DNA of 15,937 nucleotides from Actinomycetes bacterium (GCA_030152105.1 JASLIH010000138.1:1-15937); one strand, 5' to 3'. Numbered from the stretch's first letter, positions 6,598 to 13,078 are shown. A program made the numbers and translations. The notes: generated from the sequence alone by a model not told the origin.

Positions 6598-6626
6598 TCG
6601 ACCCTTCCTCCGGCCGAGTCTACGCT
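6598..6626. promoter_or_regulatory. Overlapping divergent promoters of thiolase and flavoprotein genes
   Basis: On the plus strand TCGACC (6598-6603), a 17-bp spacer and TACGCT (6621-6626) would start a message with a leader of about 45 nt before the ATG at 6680. On the minus strand TAGACT (6622-6617), in the same bases, fits a -10 for the thiolase, with GGAGGAAGG between it and the ATG at 6594. If both are real, polymerase can occupy only one at a time. Confidence 0.35.
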
Positions 6627-6679
6627 GGTCGGCACAGTCAGTCGGCGACGGCCGGACGCGCACCAGAGGGGACAAGCTG

Positions 6680-7825
6680 ATGACGACCAGGACGTCGCTG
6701 CTGGTCATCGGGGCCGGACCCTATGCCCTGTCGACCGCCGCCTTCGCCCGACACCACGGCATCGAGACCGTGGTCGTCGGCCGACCGATGGGCTTTTGGC
6801 GAGATCACATGCCTGCGGGGATGTTCCTGCGCTCGGGACCCGACTGGCACCTGGACGCGGCCGGGGTCCACACCCTGGAGGCGTACCTGGAGGAGCGCGC
6901 CATCGACCCGGCAGAGGTCGATCCCCTGCCTATCGGCCTGTTCTTGGACTATGCCGAGTGGTTCCGCCAGGCCAAGGGGATCGAGGTCCGCGAGGACCTG
7001 GTCGCCGAGCTGGCCAAGCCTGACGGCCGGTTCGAGGCCGTGCTGGACAGCGGGGAGCGCTTCGCCGCCGACGCGGTGGTCGCCGCTCCTGGGGTCGGCT
7101 TCTTCACCAACCGGCCGGACTGGGCGGGGTCGGTCCCGCCCGGCCGGGCGGCCCACACCTGCGACCTGGTGCGGTTGGAGGACCTGTCGGGGGCCCGGGT
7201 GCTGATCGTGGGGGGCCGCCAGAGCGCCTATGAGTGGGCGGCGCTGCTGGCCGAGCACGGCGCCGAGCGGATCGACCTGGTCCACCGCCACGAGGTGCCG
7301 CGGTTCGAGCGGGTGAGCTGGCGGTTCGTCGACCCCTATGTGGAAGATACCGTCCGGGTCCGGGGCTGGTGGCGAACGCTGTCCAACGGCGAGCAGGACG
7401 CGATCGTCCAGCGGTTCTGGGAGGTCGGCCGGCTCACCCTGGAGCACTGGCTCACCCCCAGACTCGCCAGCGCGGCCATCCACCGCTGGCCCGGGAACGA
7501 GGTGATCCACACCCAGGCCACACCGGCCGGCAGCGAGCTGCAGGTGCGCCTGTCCGACGGCGACGGGCTGCTGGTCGATCACGTGGTCTTTGCCTGCGGC
7601 TACAAGGCCGACCTGGCCCGGGTCCCCTACCTGGCCGGCGTTCTGGACCGCATCCAGGTGACCGACGGCTTCCCCGTGCTCGATGAGGCGTTCGGGACCA
7701 GCCTGTCCGGCCTGTACCTGCCAGGGTTCACCGCCACCCGGGACTTCGGCCCCTTCTTCGGGTTCGTCAAAGGCACCCCGGCGGCCGCGACGCTCATCGT
7801 CCAGGACCTCCTGACCCGCGCCTGA
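6680..7825 (+). CDS. FAD/NAD(P)-binding monooxygenase-like flavoprotein
   Basis: A 381-residue two-dinucleotide-binding flavoprotein. The FAD motif is LLVIGAGPYALSTAAFA (8-24) and is followed by GFWRDHMPAGMFLRS, a segment seen in flavin-containing and N-hydroxylating monooxygenases. A second Rossmann motif, VLIVGGRQSAYEWAALL (174-190), would bind NADPH. FACGYKAD (304-311) is the usual ATGYxxD-type motif, and LYLPGF-x-ATRDFGP closes the FAD site. It resembles the group annotated as FAD-dependent urate hydroxylase HpyO or lysine/ornithine monooxygenase-like, but the substrate is not evident. The ATG at 6680 has AGAGGGG 8 nt upstream. Codon use is slightly less GC-extreme than in neighbours (some TTT, TAT, CCT), a weak hint of a different history. 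Confidence 0.85.
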   Translation: MTTRTSLLVIGAGPYALSTAAFARHHGIETVVVGRPMGFWRDHMPAGMFLRSGPDWHLDAAGVHTLEAYLEERAIDPAEVDPLPIGLFLDYAEWFRQAKGIEVREDLVAELAKPDGRFEAVLDSGERFAADAVVAAPGVGFFTNRPDWAGSVPPGRAAHTCDLVRLEDLSGARVLIVGGRQSAYEWAALLAEHGAERIDLVHRHEVPRFERVSWRFVDPYVEDTVRVRGWWRTLSNGEQDAIVQRFWEVGRLTLEHWLTPRLASAAIHRWPGNEVIHTQATPAGSELQVRLSDGDGLLVDHVVFACGYKADLARVPYLAGVLDRIQVTDGFPVLDEAFGTSLSGLYLPGFTATRDFGPFFGFVKGTPAAATLIVQDLLTRA

Positions 7826-8053
7826 CAAGGCAGCGAGCCCGCTTTCGGCCTGCGCCTGGTGGACGGCCCGTCCAAGGCCCACCGAGCACGCGATCGGCAT
7901 GTCGGCCCGGGCACCCTGGAGGCAGCGGTACCACGCTGAGGTAGCGCCCGTGTGCCGGTTCATCCAGGCTGCGTGTCCACGGCGTTTCGCCGCCCGTTAC
8001 GACCGCCCAACCGATACGGACAACGGAACACCCTCGATGTCGGGCTGGAGAGG
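7826..8053. other. Intergenic region with two short hairpins, no gene seen
   Basis: The gap between the flavoprotein stop and the propeller promoter is less GC-biased than its surroundings. TGGACG/CGTCCA (7860-7874, 3-nt loop) could end the flavoprotein transcript, and CGGCG/CGCCG (7980-7992, TTT loop) is a second perfect stem. An upstream in-frame extension of the propeller gene from 7899 has no ribosome site and no recognisable protein sequence. Confidence 0.4.
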
Positions 8054-8059
8054 TAGGCT
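8054..8059 (+). promoter_or_regulatory. -10 box (TAGGCT) of the propeller-MoaD operon, leaderless start predicted
   Basis: TAGGCT ends 7 nt before the ATG at 8067. The spacer contains no Shine-Dalgarno, and no -35 hexamer is obvious 17 bp upstream. The hexamer is identical to those before the PH operon and the YchF-like gene. Confidence 0.58.
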
Positions 8060-8066
8060 TGCCGGC

Positions 8067-9182
8067 ATGAGCGAGCATCTCGACGTGCAGTCCGGGGAGT
8101 TCCTGGTCGCAGTGGGGACGATGAAGGGGGCGTGGCTGTTCGCCGGCGACCCGGAGCGGGGCAAATGGCGCTGGAGCGGACCCCACTTCCGGGGCGAGCA
8201 GGTCTACTCCATCCGGTTCGACGGGCGCGGTGGGCGGCGCCGGCTGCTGGCCGGGACCGAGCATGGGCACTGGGGGGCGGTGGTGCGCTGCTCGGACGAC
8301 CTGGGGCGGAGCTGGAGCGAGCCGGCCGAGGGGAACCTGCGGTTCCCGGAGGGGACCGACGCCGCGCTGGCCCGGGTGTGGCAGCTCCAGCCGGCCGGCG
8401 ACGACCGGCCGGGCACGGTCTGGGCCGGGGTGGAGCCGGCGGCGCTGTTCCGCTCCGACGATGGCGGGGAGACGTTCGAGCTGGTCCAGGGGCTGTGGGA
8501 CCATCCGCACCGGCCGCGCTGGGAGCCGGGGGGCGGCGGGCTGTGCCTGCACACGGTCCTGCCCGACCCGGCCGACCCGGAGCGGATGTGGATCGCCATC
8601 TCCACCGGCGGGGTCTACCGGACCGAGGACGGCGGGCGCAGCTGGCAGGCCCGCAACGACGGCGTCCGGGCCGTGTTCCTGCCCGACAAGTACCCCGAGT
8701 TCGGACAGTGCGTGCACAAGGTCGCCCTGGCCGGGGGGCGGCCGGACCGGCTGTACCTCCAGAACCACTGGGGCCTGTACCGCAGCGATGACGGGGCCGA
8801 CCACTGGGAGGACATGGCCAACGGGGTGCCGAGCGACTTCGGCTTCCCCATGGTCGCCCACCCGACCGACCCCGACACCGCCTGGATCATCCCGCTGGAC
8901 TCTGACCAGTTCCGCTGCACCCCCGACGGCCAGGCCCGGGTGTACCGGACCCGCGACGCGGGCGACTCCTGGGAGCCGCTGACCGGCGGGCTGCCGGAGC
9001 GCGACGCCTGGCTCACCGTCCTCCGCGACGGGTTCGCCACCGACGGGCTCGACCCGGCCGGCCTCTACTTCGGGACCCGCACCGGGCAGCTGTTCGCGTC
9101 CTCCGACGAGGGCGACAGCTGGCAGGCCCTGGCCGAGTGGCTGCCGCCGGTGGTCTGCGTCAAGGCCGCCGTGGTGCCCTGA
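8067..9182 (+). CDS. Cytosolic six-bladed BNR/Asp-box beta-propeller protein (sialidase/sortilin-like fold)
   Basis: This 371-residue protein has six Asp-box repeats (S/T-x-D-x-G-x-[ST]-[WF]): SDDLGRSW 76, SDDGGETF 130, TEDGGRSW 186, SDDGADHW 240, TRDAGDSW 296 and SSDEGDSW 346. They are spaced 50-56 residues apart, giving a six-bladed propeller. The start VGTMKGAWLFAG matches the usual first strand of VPS10/sortilin-like and WD40/YVTN/BNR-type proteins. Databases often label such proteins exo-alpha-sialidase, but I see neither the FRIP motif nor a clear arginine triad. There is no signal peptide either, so cytosolic scaffolding or ligand binding is likelier. The gene is followed after 11 nt by a MoaD/ThiS-like gene whose ribosome site overlaps this stop codon. 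A truncated paralogue lies at 5278. The function is unknown. Confidence 0.82.
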   Translation: MSEHLDVQSGEFLVAVGTMKGAWLFAGDPERGKWRWSGPHFRGEQVYSIRFDGRGGRRRLLAGTEHGHWGAVVRCSDDLGRSWSEPAEGNLRFPEGTDAALARVWQLQPAGDDRPGTVWAGVEPAALFRSDDGGETFELVQGLWDHPHRPRWEPGGGGLCLHTVLPDPADPERMWIAISTGGVYRTEDGGRSWQARNDGVRAVFLPDKYPEFGQCVHKVALAGGRPDRLYLQNHWGLYRSDDGADHWEDMANGVPSDFGFPMVAHPTDPDTAWIIPLDSDQFRCTPDGQARVYRTRDAGDSWEPLTGGLPERDAWLTVLRDGFATDGLDPAGLYFGTRTGQLFASSDEGDSWQALAEWLPPVVCVKAAVVP

Positions 9183-9193
9183 GGGGCTGGTCG

Positions 9194-9466
9194 ATGCCGA
9201 TTGTCCACCTGCCGGGCGCCCTCTCCGGCCACGCCGCCGGACAGCGCCGGGTCGAGGTCGCCGGGGCCACCGTCGGGAAGGTCCTGGCCGCCCTCGGCCA
9301 GGTGCATCCCGGGGTCGGCCAGCGGGTCCTCGACGACCGTGGGGTCCTGCGCCGCCATGTCAACGTGTTCGTCAACGGCGAGAGCATCCGCTACCTGTCG
9401 GGGATCGAGACCCCGGTGGACGACACCGACGAGGTCTGGATCCTTCCCGCCGTCTCCGGCGGCTGA
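9194..9466 (+). CDS. MoaD/ThiS-family ubiquitin-like sulfur carrier or modifier with C-terminal Gly-Gly
   Basis: A 90-residue beta-grasp protein. It has the typical ThiS/MoaD pattern: an N-terminal strand (PIVHLPG), VEVAGATVGKVLAAL, the VNVFVNGESIRYLSGIETPV region, and DTDEVWILPAVSGG as the final residues. The terminal Gly-Gly is the site that an E1-like enzyme adenylates in MoaD, ThiS and archaeal SAMP/URM1-type modifiers. It could donate sulfur for molybdopterin or thiamin, or be conjugated to proteins. No E1-like, MoaE-like or JAB protease gene is in this window. The ATG has GAGGGG 7 nt upstream, overlapping the propeller stop, so both are co-transcribed. That pairing argues against an ordinary moaD or thiS role, but this is inference. 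Confidence 0.85.
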   Translation: MPIVHLPGALSGHAAGQRRVEVAGATVGKVLAALGQVHPGVGQRVLDDRGVLRRHVNVFVNGESIRYLSGIETPVDDTDEVWILPAVSGG

Positions 9467-9480
9467 CCGGGCGGGAGCGG

Positions 9481-9509
9481 GTGACAACAGCGATGGCCCG
9501 TCCTATGGT
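9481..9509 (+). promoter_or_regulatory. Promoter: GTGACA - 17 bp - TATGGT
   Basis: A near-consensus -35 (GTGACA, 9481-9486) and -10 (TATGGT, 9504-9509) are separated by exactly 17 bp, 14 nt after the MoaD-like stop. It would start a message near 9516 with a leader of about 44 nt containing GGAGG before the ATG at 9560. This separates the next gene from the propeller operon. Confidence 0.6.
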
Positions 9510-9559
9510 GGTCCGAGCCTCAGGACGGTGACGCCGAGTGGAGAGTGGAGGACGGCGCC

Positions 9560-10108
9560 ATGGAGGAGCTGCTGCTGACCCTGCTGGTGATGTGTCTTGT
9601 GGCTGGTGGGGTGACCCTGGTTGCGGTGTGGCGGGTTGTGCGGTGGATGCGGCGCAGTCCGATGCTGCGGCGGCGGGTCCGGAGTGTGCAGGCCCTCACG
9701 ACACCGCCTGGGGCTCGGCGGCAGGTGGCTTGCCTTCGGCGTGATCTGAACACGGCCGCGCAGGCCACCGGCGAGGCGGTCGCGGTTGTCAGAGCGGCCG
9801 GCGGCACCATTGGTGACCTGCCCCATCTGGCCCGGCGGCTGAGCCGGGTGGCCGGGACCCTCGATGCTGAGCTGCGGCTGCTGGCGCGCGAGCCCGACCT
9901 GGCCGAGCTGGCTCGGGTGCTGCCCGCGGCCCGGGCCAGGGTGGCCGAGGTGAGCCGGGTCGCGCTGACGATCCGGCGCGCCGCCAGCGCCGGCCTCGGG
10001 GCTGAGACAGCCGCCGAGCTCGCCCCCCTCGAGGCTCAGGTCGAACGGGAGGTCCGAGCGCTGGACGCCGGGGTCGACCGCCTCCTCGCCCTCGCCTCCG
10101 GTATCTGA
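9560..10108 (+). CDS. Unknown single-pass membrane protein with long helical cytosolic part
   Basis: I do not recognise a family. The 182-residue product starts with a hydrophobic segment (about 3-24), then a strongly basic stretch (RVVRWMRRSPMLRRRVR) that by the positive-inside rule places the rest in the cytosol. From about residue 55 the chain is Ala/Leu/Arg/Glu-rich with heptad-like spacing, so it is probably helical or coiled-coil. The ATG at 9560 is chosen because GGAGG lies 8 nt upstream; a GTG five codons earlier is in frame but overlaps that site. It has its own promoter and ends facing the YchF-like gene with a strong hairpin between them. The first 200 bases use more T-ending codons (GTT, CTT, GGT) than neighbours. 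Confidence 0.75.
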   Translation: MEELLLTLLVMCLVAGGVTLVAVWRVVRWMRRSPMLRRRVRSVQALTTPPGARRQVACLRRDLNTAAQATGEAVAVVRAAGGTIGDLPHLARRLSRVAGTLDAELRLLAREPDLAELARVLPAARARVAEVSRVALTIRRAASAGLGAETAAELAPLEAQVEREVRALDAGVDRLLALASGI

Positions 10109-10157
10109 GCAACCCCGCGATCAGCCCCAACCTCGGCACACGCGCTCTTGGGGGGCC

Positions 10158-10179
10158 GTGGGGGGCGAGCTCCCCCCAC
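10158..10179. terminator. Strong bidirectional hairpin between convergent genes
   Basis: GTGGGGGG (10158-10165) and CCCCCCAC (10172-10179) form a perfect 8-bp stem with a 6-nt loop (CGAGCT). It lies 49 nt after the membrane-protein stop and 53 nt beyond the stop of the minus-strand YchF-like gene. A second small stem, GTTGC/GCAAC (10201-10217), lies closer to the YchF-like stop. Neither has a U-tract. Confidence 0.6.
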
Positions 10180-10232
10180 ATGGATCGGGACCTCGGTGGA
10201 GTTGCGCCACCGGCAACGTCCATCCAGGCCAG

Positions 10233-11282
10233 CTACACATTGAACCGGATGTTGAGGACGTCGCCTTCCTGGATGACGTAGGACTTGGACTCGGTGCGGA
10301 GGAGGCCCTTGGAGCGGGCGGTGTCCCAGCCTCCGGCGGCGACCAGGGCGTCGTAGGCGATGACCTCGGCGCGGATGAAGCCGCGCTGGAGGTCGGAGTG
10401 GATGCGGCCGGCGGCTTCGGGGGCGGTGGCGCCGCGGTGGACCTCCCAGGCTCTGGTCTCGTCTTCGCCGGTGGTCAGGAAGACGATGAGATCCAGCAGT
10501 CGCCAGGCGGCCCCGACGACCTGGTCGAGGCCGCCGCGCTCGACCCCGTACCCGCGCAACAGGTCGGCCGCGTCCTCGGGGGGCAGCTCGGCCGCCTCGG
10601 CCTCGAGGGCGGCGGCCACGGCCACCGTCGGGAGGCCGAGCTTGGCCTCGACCTCGGCGGCCCGCTCGGCGGCCGAGGCGGCGTCGGCCTCGGCCAGGTT
10701 GAGCACGGCCAGGGCCGGCTTGAGGGTGAGGGGGGCGAAGTTCCGCAGCACCCTGGCCTCCTCCGGCTCCCAGTGGGCGGTCCGCAGGGGGGTGCCCTGG
10801 TCGAGCAGGTCGCGGGCCCTGGCCAGCACCTCGGCCTCCAGGGCGGAGTCCTTCACGCCGGCCCTGGCCTTCTTGGCCGCCTTCTCGGCCCCGCCGGTGA
10901 CCGACTCGAGGTCGGCGACGGTCAGCTCCAGGGTCAGCTCGGCGGCCGCGTCCACCGGGTCGGGGACGCTCTCGTCCCAGGCGGCCAGCACCATCGCCAG
11001 GGCGTCGGCCTCGCGCAGGGCCCCGAGCCCCTGGGCGGCCAGGCCGCCGCCGGGGCCGCCGGCCGACAACCCGGCGACGTCCACGAACCGGGCCGCGACA
11101 TTCACCCGCTTGCGGGAGCGCTCCAGCTCGGACAGGACGTCCACCCGGGGGTCGGGGACGGGCACGGCGGCCACGCTGGCCTTGCCGGCCGCCCCCCCGG
11201 CGGGCACTCCCGCCCGGGTCAGCGCGTTGAACAGGGTTGTCTTGCCGCTCTGGGGCAGCCCGACGATGCCGACATCTCTCAT
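10233..11282 (-). CDS. ychF: Divergent YchF/OLA1-type P-loop ATPase
   Basis: A 349-residue Obg-related NTPase. The P-loop is GLPQSGKTTLFNAL (8-21), G3 is FVDVAGLS (66-73), and G4 is NLAE (195-198), the NxxE form that makes YchF prefer ATP. The C-terminal TGS/DUF933 domain is well conserved (ETRAWEVHRGATAPEAAGRI, HSDLQRGFIRAEVIAYDAL, ending in GDVLNIRFNV). It is unusual in having no cysteine at all. The segment that in standard YchF carries the redox-sensitive Cys of the PFCTIEPN motif is replaced by an Ala/Gly stretch before PVPDPRVD, and switch II is also altered. It may be a distinct subfamily rather than the housekeeping copy. YchF/OLA1 proteins bind ribosomes and act in stress responses. 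The ATG is 6 nt behind a TAGGCT box. Confidence 0.9.
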   Translation of the reverse strand: MRDVGIVGLPQSGKTTLFNALTRAGVPAGGAAGKASVAAVPVPDPRVDVLSELERSRKRVNVAARFVDVAGLSAGGPGGGLAAQGLGALREADALAMVLAAWDESVPDPVDAAAELTLELTVADLESVTGGAEKAAKKARAGVKDSALEAEVLARARDLLDQGTPLRTAHWEPEEARVLRNFAPLTLKPALAVLNLAEADAASAAERAAEVEAKLGLPTVAVAAALEAEAAELPPEDAADLLRGYGVERGGLDQVVGAAWRLLDLIVFLTTGEDETRAWEVHRGATAPEAAGRIHSDLQRGFIRAEVIAYDALVAAGGWDTARSKGLLRTESKSYVIQEGDVLNIRFNV

Positions 11283-11288
11283 GTGAAA

Positions 11289-11294
11289 AGCCTA
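11289..11294 (-). promoter_or_regulatory. -10 box (TAGGCT) of the YchF-like gene, leaderless start predicted
   Basis: On the minus strand CGATAGGCT is followed by 6 nt (TTTCAC) and the ATG at 11282. There is no Shine-Dalgarno in this interval. Transcription would begin at the start codon itself. Confidence 0.6.
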
Positions 11295-11330
11295 TCGCTT
11301 CGGAGTTCATCCGCGATCCCGCGCAGCCGA

Positions 11331-11336
11331 TAGAGA
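11331..11336 (+). promoter_or_regulatory. Possible -10 box (TAGAGA) before the receiver-kinase gene
   Basis: CGATAGAGAGAGC directly precedes the ATG at 11341. It begins with the same CGATAG as the ispH and YchF-like boxes, but the sixth base is A rather than T and only 4 nt separate it from the ATG. GAGAG could instead be a weak, close ribosome site. The evidence is ambiguous. Confidence 0.3.
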
Positions 11337-11340
11337 GAGC

Positions 11341-12555
11341 ATGCAGACGGCGATCACACGGACCAGCGGCCCCGGGCGGGTCCTGCTGGTCGATGACCAT
11401 CCGGCGGTCCGGCGGGTCCTGCGCTCGCTGCTCGAGGAGGTCGGCGGCTGGCAGGTGGTCGGCGAGGCCGACTCCGGCGAGGCCGCCATCCCGCTGGTCG
11501 AGCAGCTGGCCCCGGACGTGGTCCTGATGGACTGCCGCATGCCCGGCGCCGGCGGGGTGGCCGCGACCAGGGAGATCGTGAACCGCTGGCCGGAGGTGGC
11601 GGTGGTCGCCCACACCGCGTACGCCGACGAGACCTATGTGCGCGAGATGGTGGCCGCCGGGGCCCGTGGGTACGTGCTCAAGGGCGACGTGCCCGCGGCC
11701 GTGCTCGAGGCGCTGTCGGCGGCCCGGCAGGGCCAGGCCCGGCTGTCGGCCGCGGTCACCGGCCCGGTCATGGAGGACCTGTGCGAGCTGTACGAGGCCG
11801 CGGTCAGCCGCTCCAAGGAGCTGGAGGCGGAGAACGCCGACCTCAGCTCAACGGTGGCCCGGCTGGAGGAGGTCGACCGCCTCAAGGACGAGTTCCTGGC
11901 CATGGTCAGCCACGAGCTGCGGACCCCGATCACGGTCGTCCTCGGGATGGCCCAGAACCTGGTCGGGCGGCCCGACATGGCGGCGACGGCCGACGGCCAG
12001 GAGATCCTCCAGCGGGTCGTCCGGCAGGGCAAGCGCCTGCGCGACATGGTCGAGCAGCTCCTCCAGGCGAGTGCGTTCGTGGCCAACCGCAGCCCGGTGC
12101 TGCGGGCCGAGGAGGTCCGGGCCGCCGACGTGGTCGACGACTGGCGGCTGGCCGAGCCCGACCGCCGGGTCGAGCTGCAGCTGCCCGAGCAGCCCCGCTC
12201 GCTGCACGGCGACGCCGAGGCGCTGCGGATGGTGGTCGGCAACCTGGTCGACAACGCCGGCAAGCACGCCCCGCCCGGCACCCCGATCCGCGTCCTGGTC
12301 AGCCAGCCACGGGGCCTGACCCGGGTCGAGGTGCTCGACCAGGGCCAGGGGGTGGCGGCGATCGACCGTGAGCGCATCTTCGCCCCCTTCACCCAGCTCG
12401 ACGCCTCGACGACCAGGCGGGTCGGCGGGGTCGGCCTCGGGCTGTTCCTGGTCGACCGGCTGGTCCGGGGCATGGGCGGCCAGGTCTGGGTGGAGGACAA
12501 CCAGGGCGGCGGCGCCCGCTTCGTGGTCGAGTTGCCCGACCTGGCCCCGGGATAG
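11341..12555 (+). CDS. Receiver-histidine kinase fusion, soluble (REC-HisKA-HATPase)
   Basis: A 404-residue signalling protein with the receiver first. Residues 13-130 are a NarL-like receiver: DDH (18-20), the phospho-acceptor D64 in VVLMDCRMPGAGG, T92 and K114 in GARGYVLKG. A short coiled coil (about 145-182) leads to the HisKA dimerisation helix with H191 in FLAMVSHELRTPI. The ATPase domain has the N box NLVDNAGKHAP (301-311), DQGQGV (333-338) and the G box GGVGLGLFLV (362-371). All phosphotransfer residues are intact. There are no membrane segments, so it acts in the cytosol and the receiver probably controls the kinase. No separate response regulator or DNA-binding domain is in the window. 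It is divergent from the YchF-like gene across 58 nt. Confidence 0.93.
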   Translation: MQTAITRTSGPGRVLLVDDHPAVRRVLRSLLEEVGGWQVVGEADSGEAAIPLVEQLAPDVVLMDCRMPGAGGVAATREIVNRWPEVAVVAHTAYADETYVREMVAAGARGYVLKGDVPAAVLEALSAARQGQARLSAAVTGPVMEDLCELYEAAVSRSKELEAENADLSSTVARLEEVDRLKDEFLAMVSHELRTPITVVLGMAQNLVGRPDMAATADGQEILQRVVRQGKRLRDMVEQLLQASAFVANRSPVLRAEEVRAADVVDDWRLAEPDRRVELQLPEQPRSLHGDAEALRMVVGNLVDNAGKHAPPGTPIRVLVSQPRGLTRVEVLDQGQGVAAIDRERIFAPFTQLDASTTRRVGGVGLGLFLVDRLVRGMGGQVWVEDNQGGGARFVVELPDLAPG

Positions 12556-12558
12556 GGT
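12553..12558 (+). promoter_or_regulatory. Possible -10 (TAGGGT) for the lipoprotein gene, overlapping the kinase stop codon
   Basis: GGATAGGGT spans the TAG stop of the kinase. TTGCCC (12532-12537) lies 15 bp upstream. It would give a leader of about 40 nt containing GGAGG. Because the TAG is also a stop codon, the match may be coincidental, and the lipoprotein gene may be read through from the kinase. Confidence 0.25.
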
Positions 12559-12603
12559 CGCCCGGGCCGGGAACCTCCCGGCCGCCGGAGGCGTCCAACC
12601 ACC

Positions 12604-12999
12604 ATGTTCCGCACGAAGCTCCCACAAGTCCTGACCGGCCTGCTCCTGGCCGGGCTGCTGGTGGCCGCCTGCGCCGCGCCCGAGGGCGACGACGCCGGGG
12701 CCGGCCAGGGCGCCGCCACCACCGTGCCCACGACCCGGCCCGCCGACCCGACGGCGACCACACAGGCCCCGCCCGCCGGCGAGCGCACCGTCACCGGCAC
12801 GGTCATCGAGGGGGTCGAGCCCGGCTGCCTGCTCCTGGACGCCGAGGGCGGGCAGCGCTACCTGCTGGTCGGGGGCGACCGGGCCGAGCTGCGGGCCGGG
12901 TCCCGGGTGGCGGTGACCGGCCGGGTCGAGCGGGACCTGCTCAGTACCTGCCAGCAGGGCGAGCCGCTGGTGGTGTCCGCGATCGGGCCCGCCCCCTAG
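12604..12999 (+). CDS. Small secreted lipoprotein
   Basis: A 131-residue protein with a lipoprotein signal: a basic start (MFRTK), a hydrophobic core (VLTGLLLAGLLVA) and the lipobox VAAC, so it should be lipidated on C23 and anchored to the outer face of the membrane. A Thr/Pro/Ala-rich linker (about 35-60) resembles the spacers that cross actinobacterial walls. The C-terminal part (about 61-128; TVTGTVIEGVEPGCLLLDAE, then YLLVGG and VAVTGRVER) has the strand pattern of an OB-like beta-barrel with two cysteines that could pair (in PGCLLLD and LSTCQQG). GGAGG lies 12 nt before the ATG. It starts 48 nt after the kinase on the same strand and may be co-expressed. The function is unknown. Confidence 0.82.
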   Translation: MFRTKLPQVLTGLLLAGLLVAACAAPEGDDAGAGQGAATTVPTTRPADPTATTQAPPAGERTVTGTVIEGVEPGCLLLDAEGGQRYLLVGGDRAELRAGSRVAVTGRVERDLLSTCQQGEPLVVSAIGPAP

Positions 13000-13078
13000 C
13001 CCGGCCGGCTCACCACCCTCAGGCGAGGCACGACTCGGCCGCGGCCAGAGTTGTGGTCCGGCGGGGTGCGTGATGATC

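Noticed and set aside
6595..6708. N-terminal extension of the thiolase to 6708
   Set aside because: Family alignment begins at residue MTGSVIVAAVRTP, which has its own ribosome site; the extension would run into the divergent gene.
7899..8066. Upstream in-frame extension of the propeller gene from 7899
   Set aside because: There is no ribosome site and the sequence is not protein-like. The truncated paralogue also begins at the same Met-Ser-Glu-His, which fixes the start at 8067.
8067..9182. Annotation as an active exo-alpha-sialidase
   Set aside because: Asp-boxes only show the propeller fold. The FRIP motif and arginine triad are not evident and there is no secretion signal.
9199..9208. 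Extra DnaA-like boxes (TTGTCCACC near 9200, TCGTCCACA near 3118)
   Set aside because: Each has one mismatch and lies inside a coding sequence where codon choice explains it.
10036..11613. 525-codon minus-strand frame and a plus-strand frame (10158-11333) over the YchF-like gene
   Set aside because: Both are low-complexity shadows. The frame at 10233-11282 has P-loop, G3, G4 and the TGS domain.
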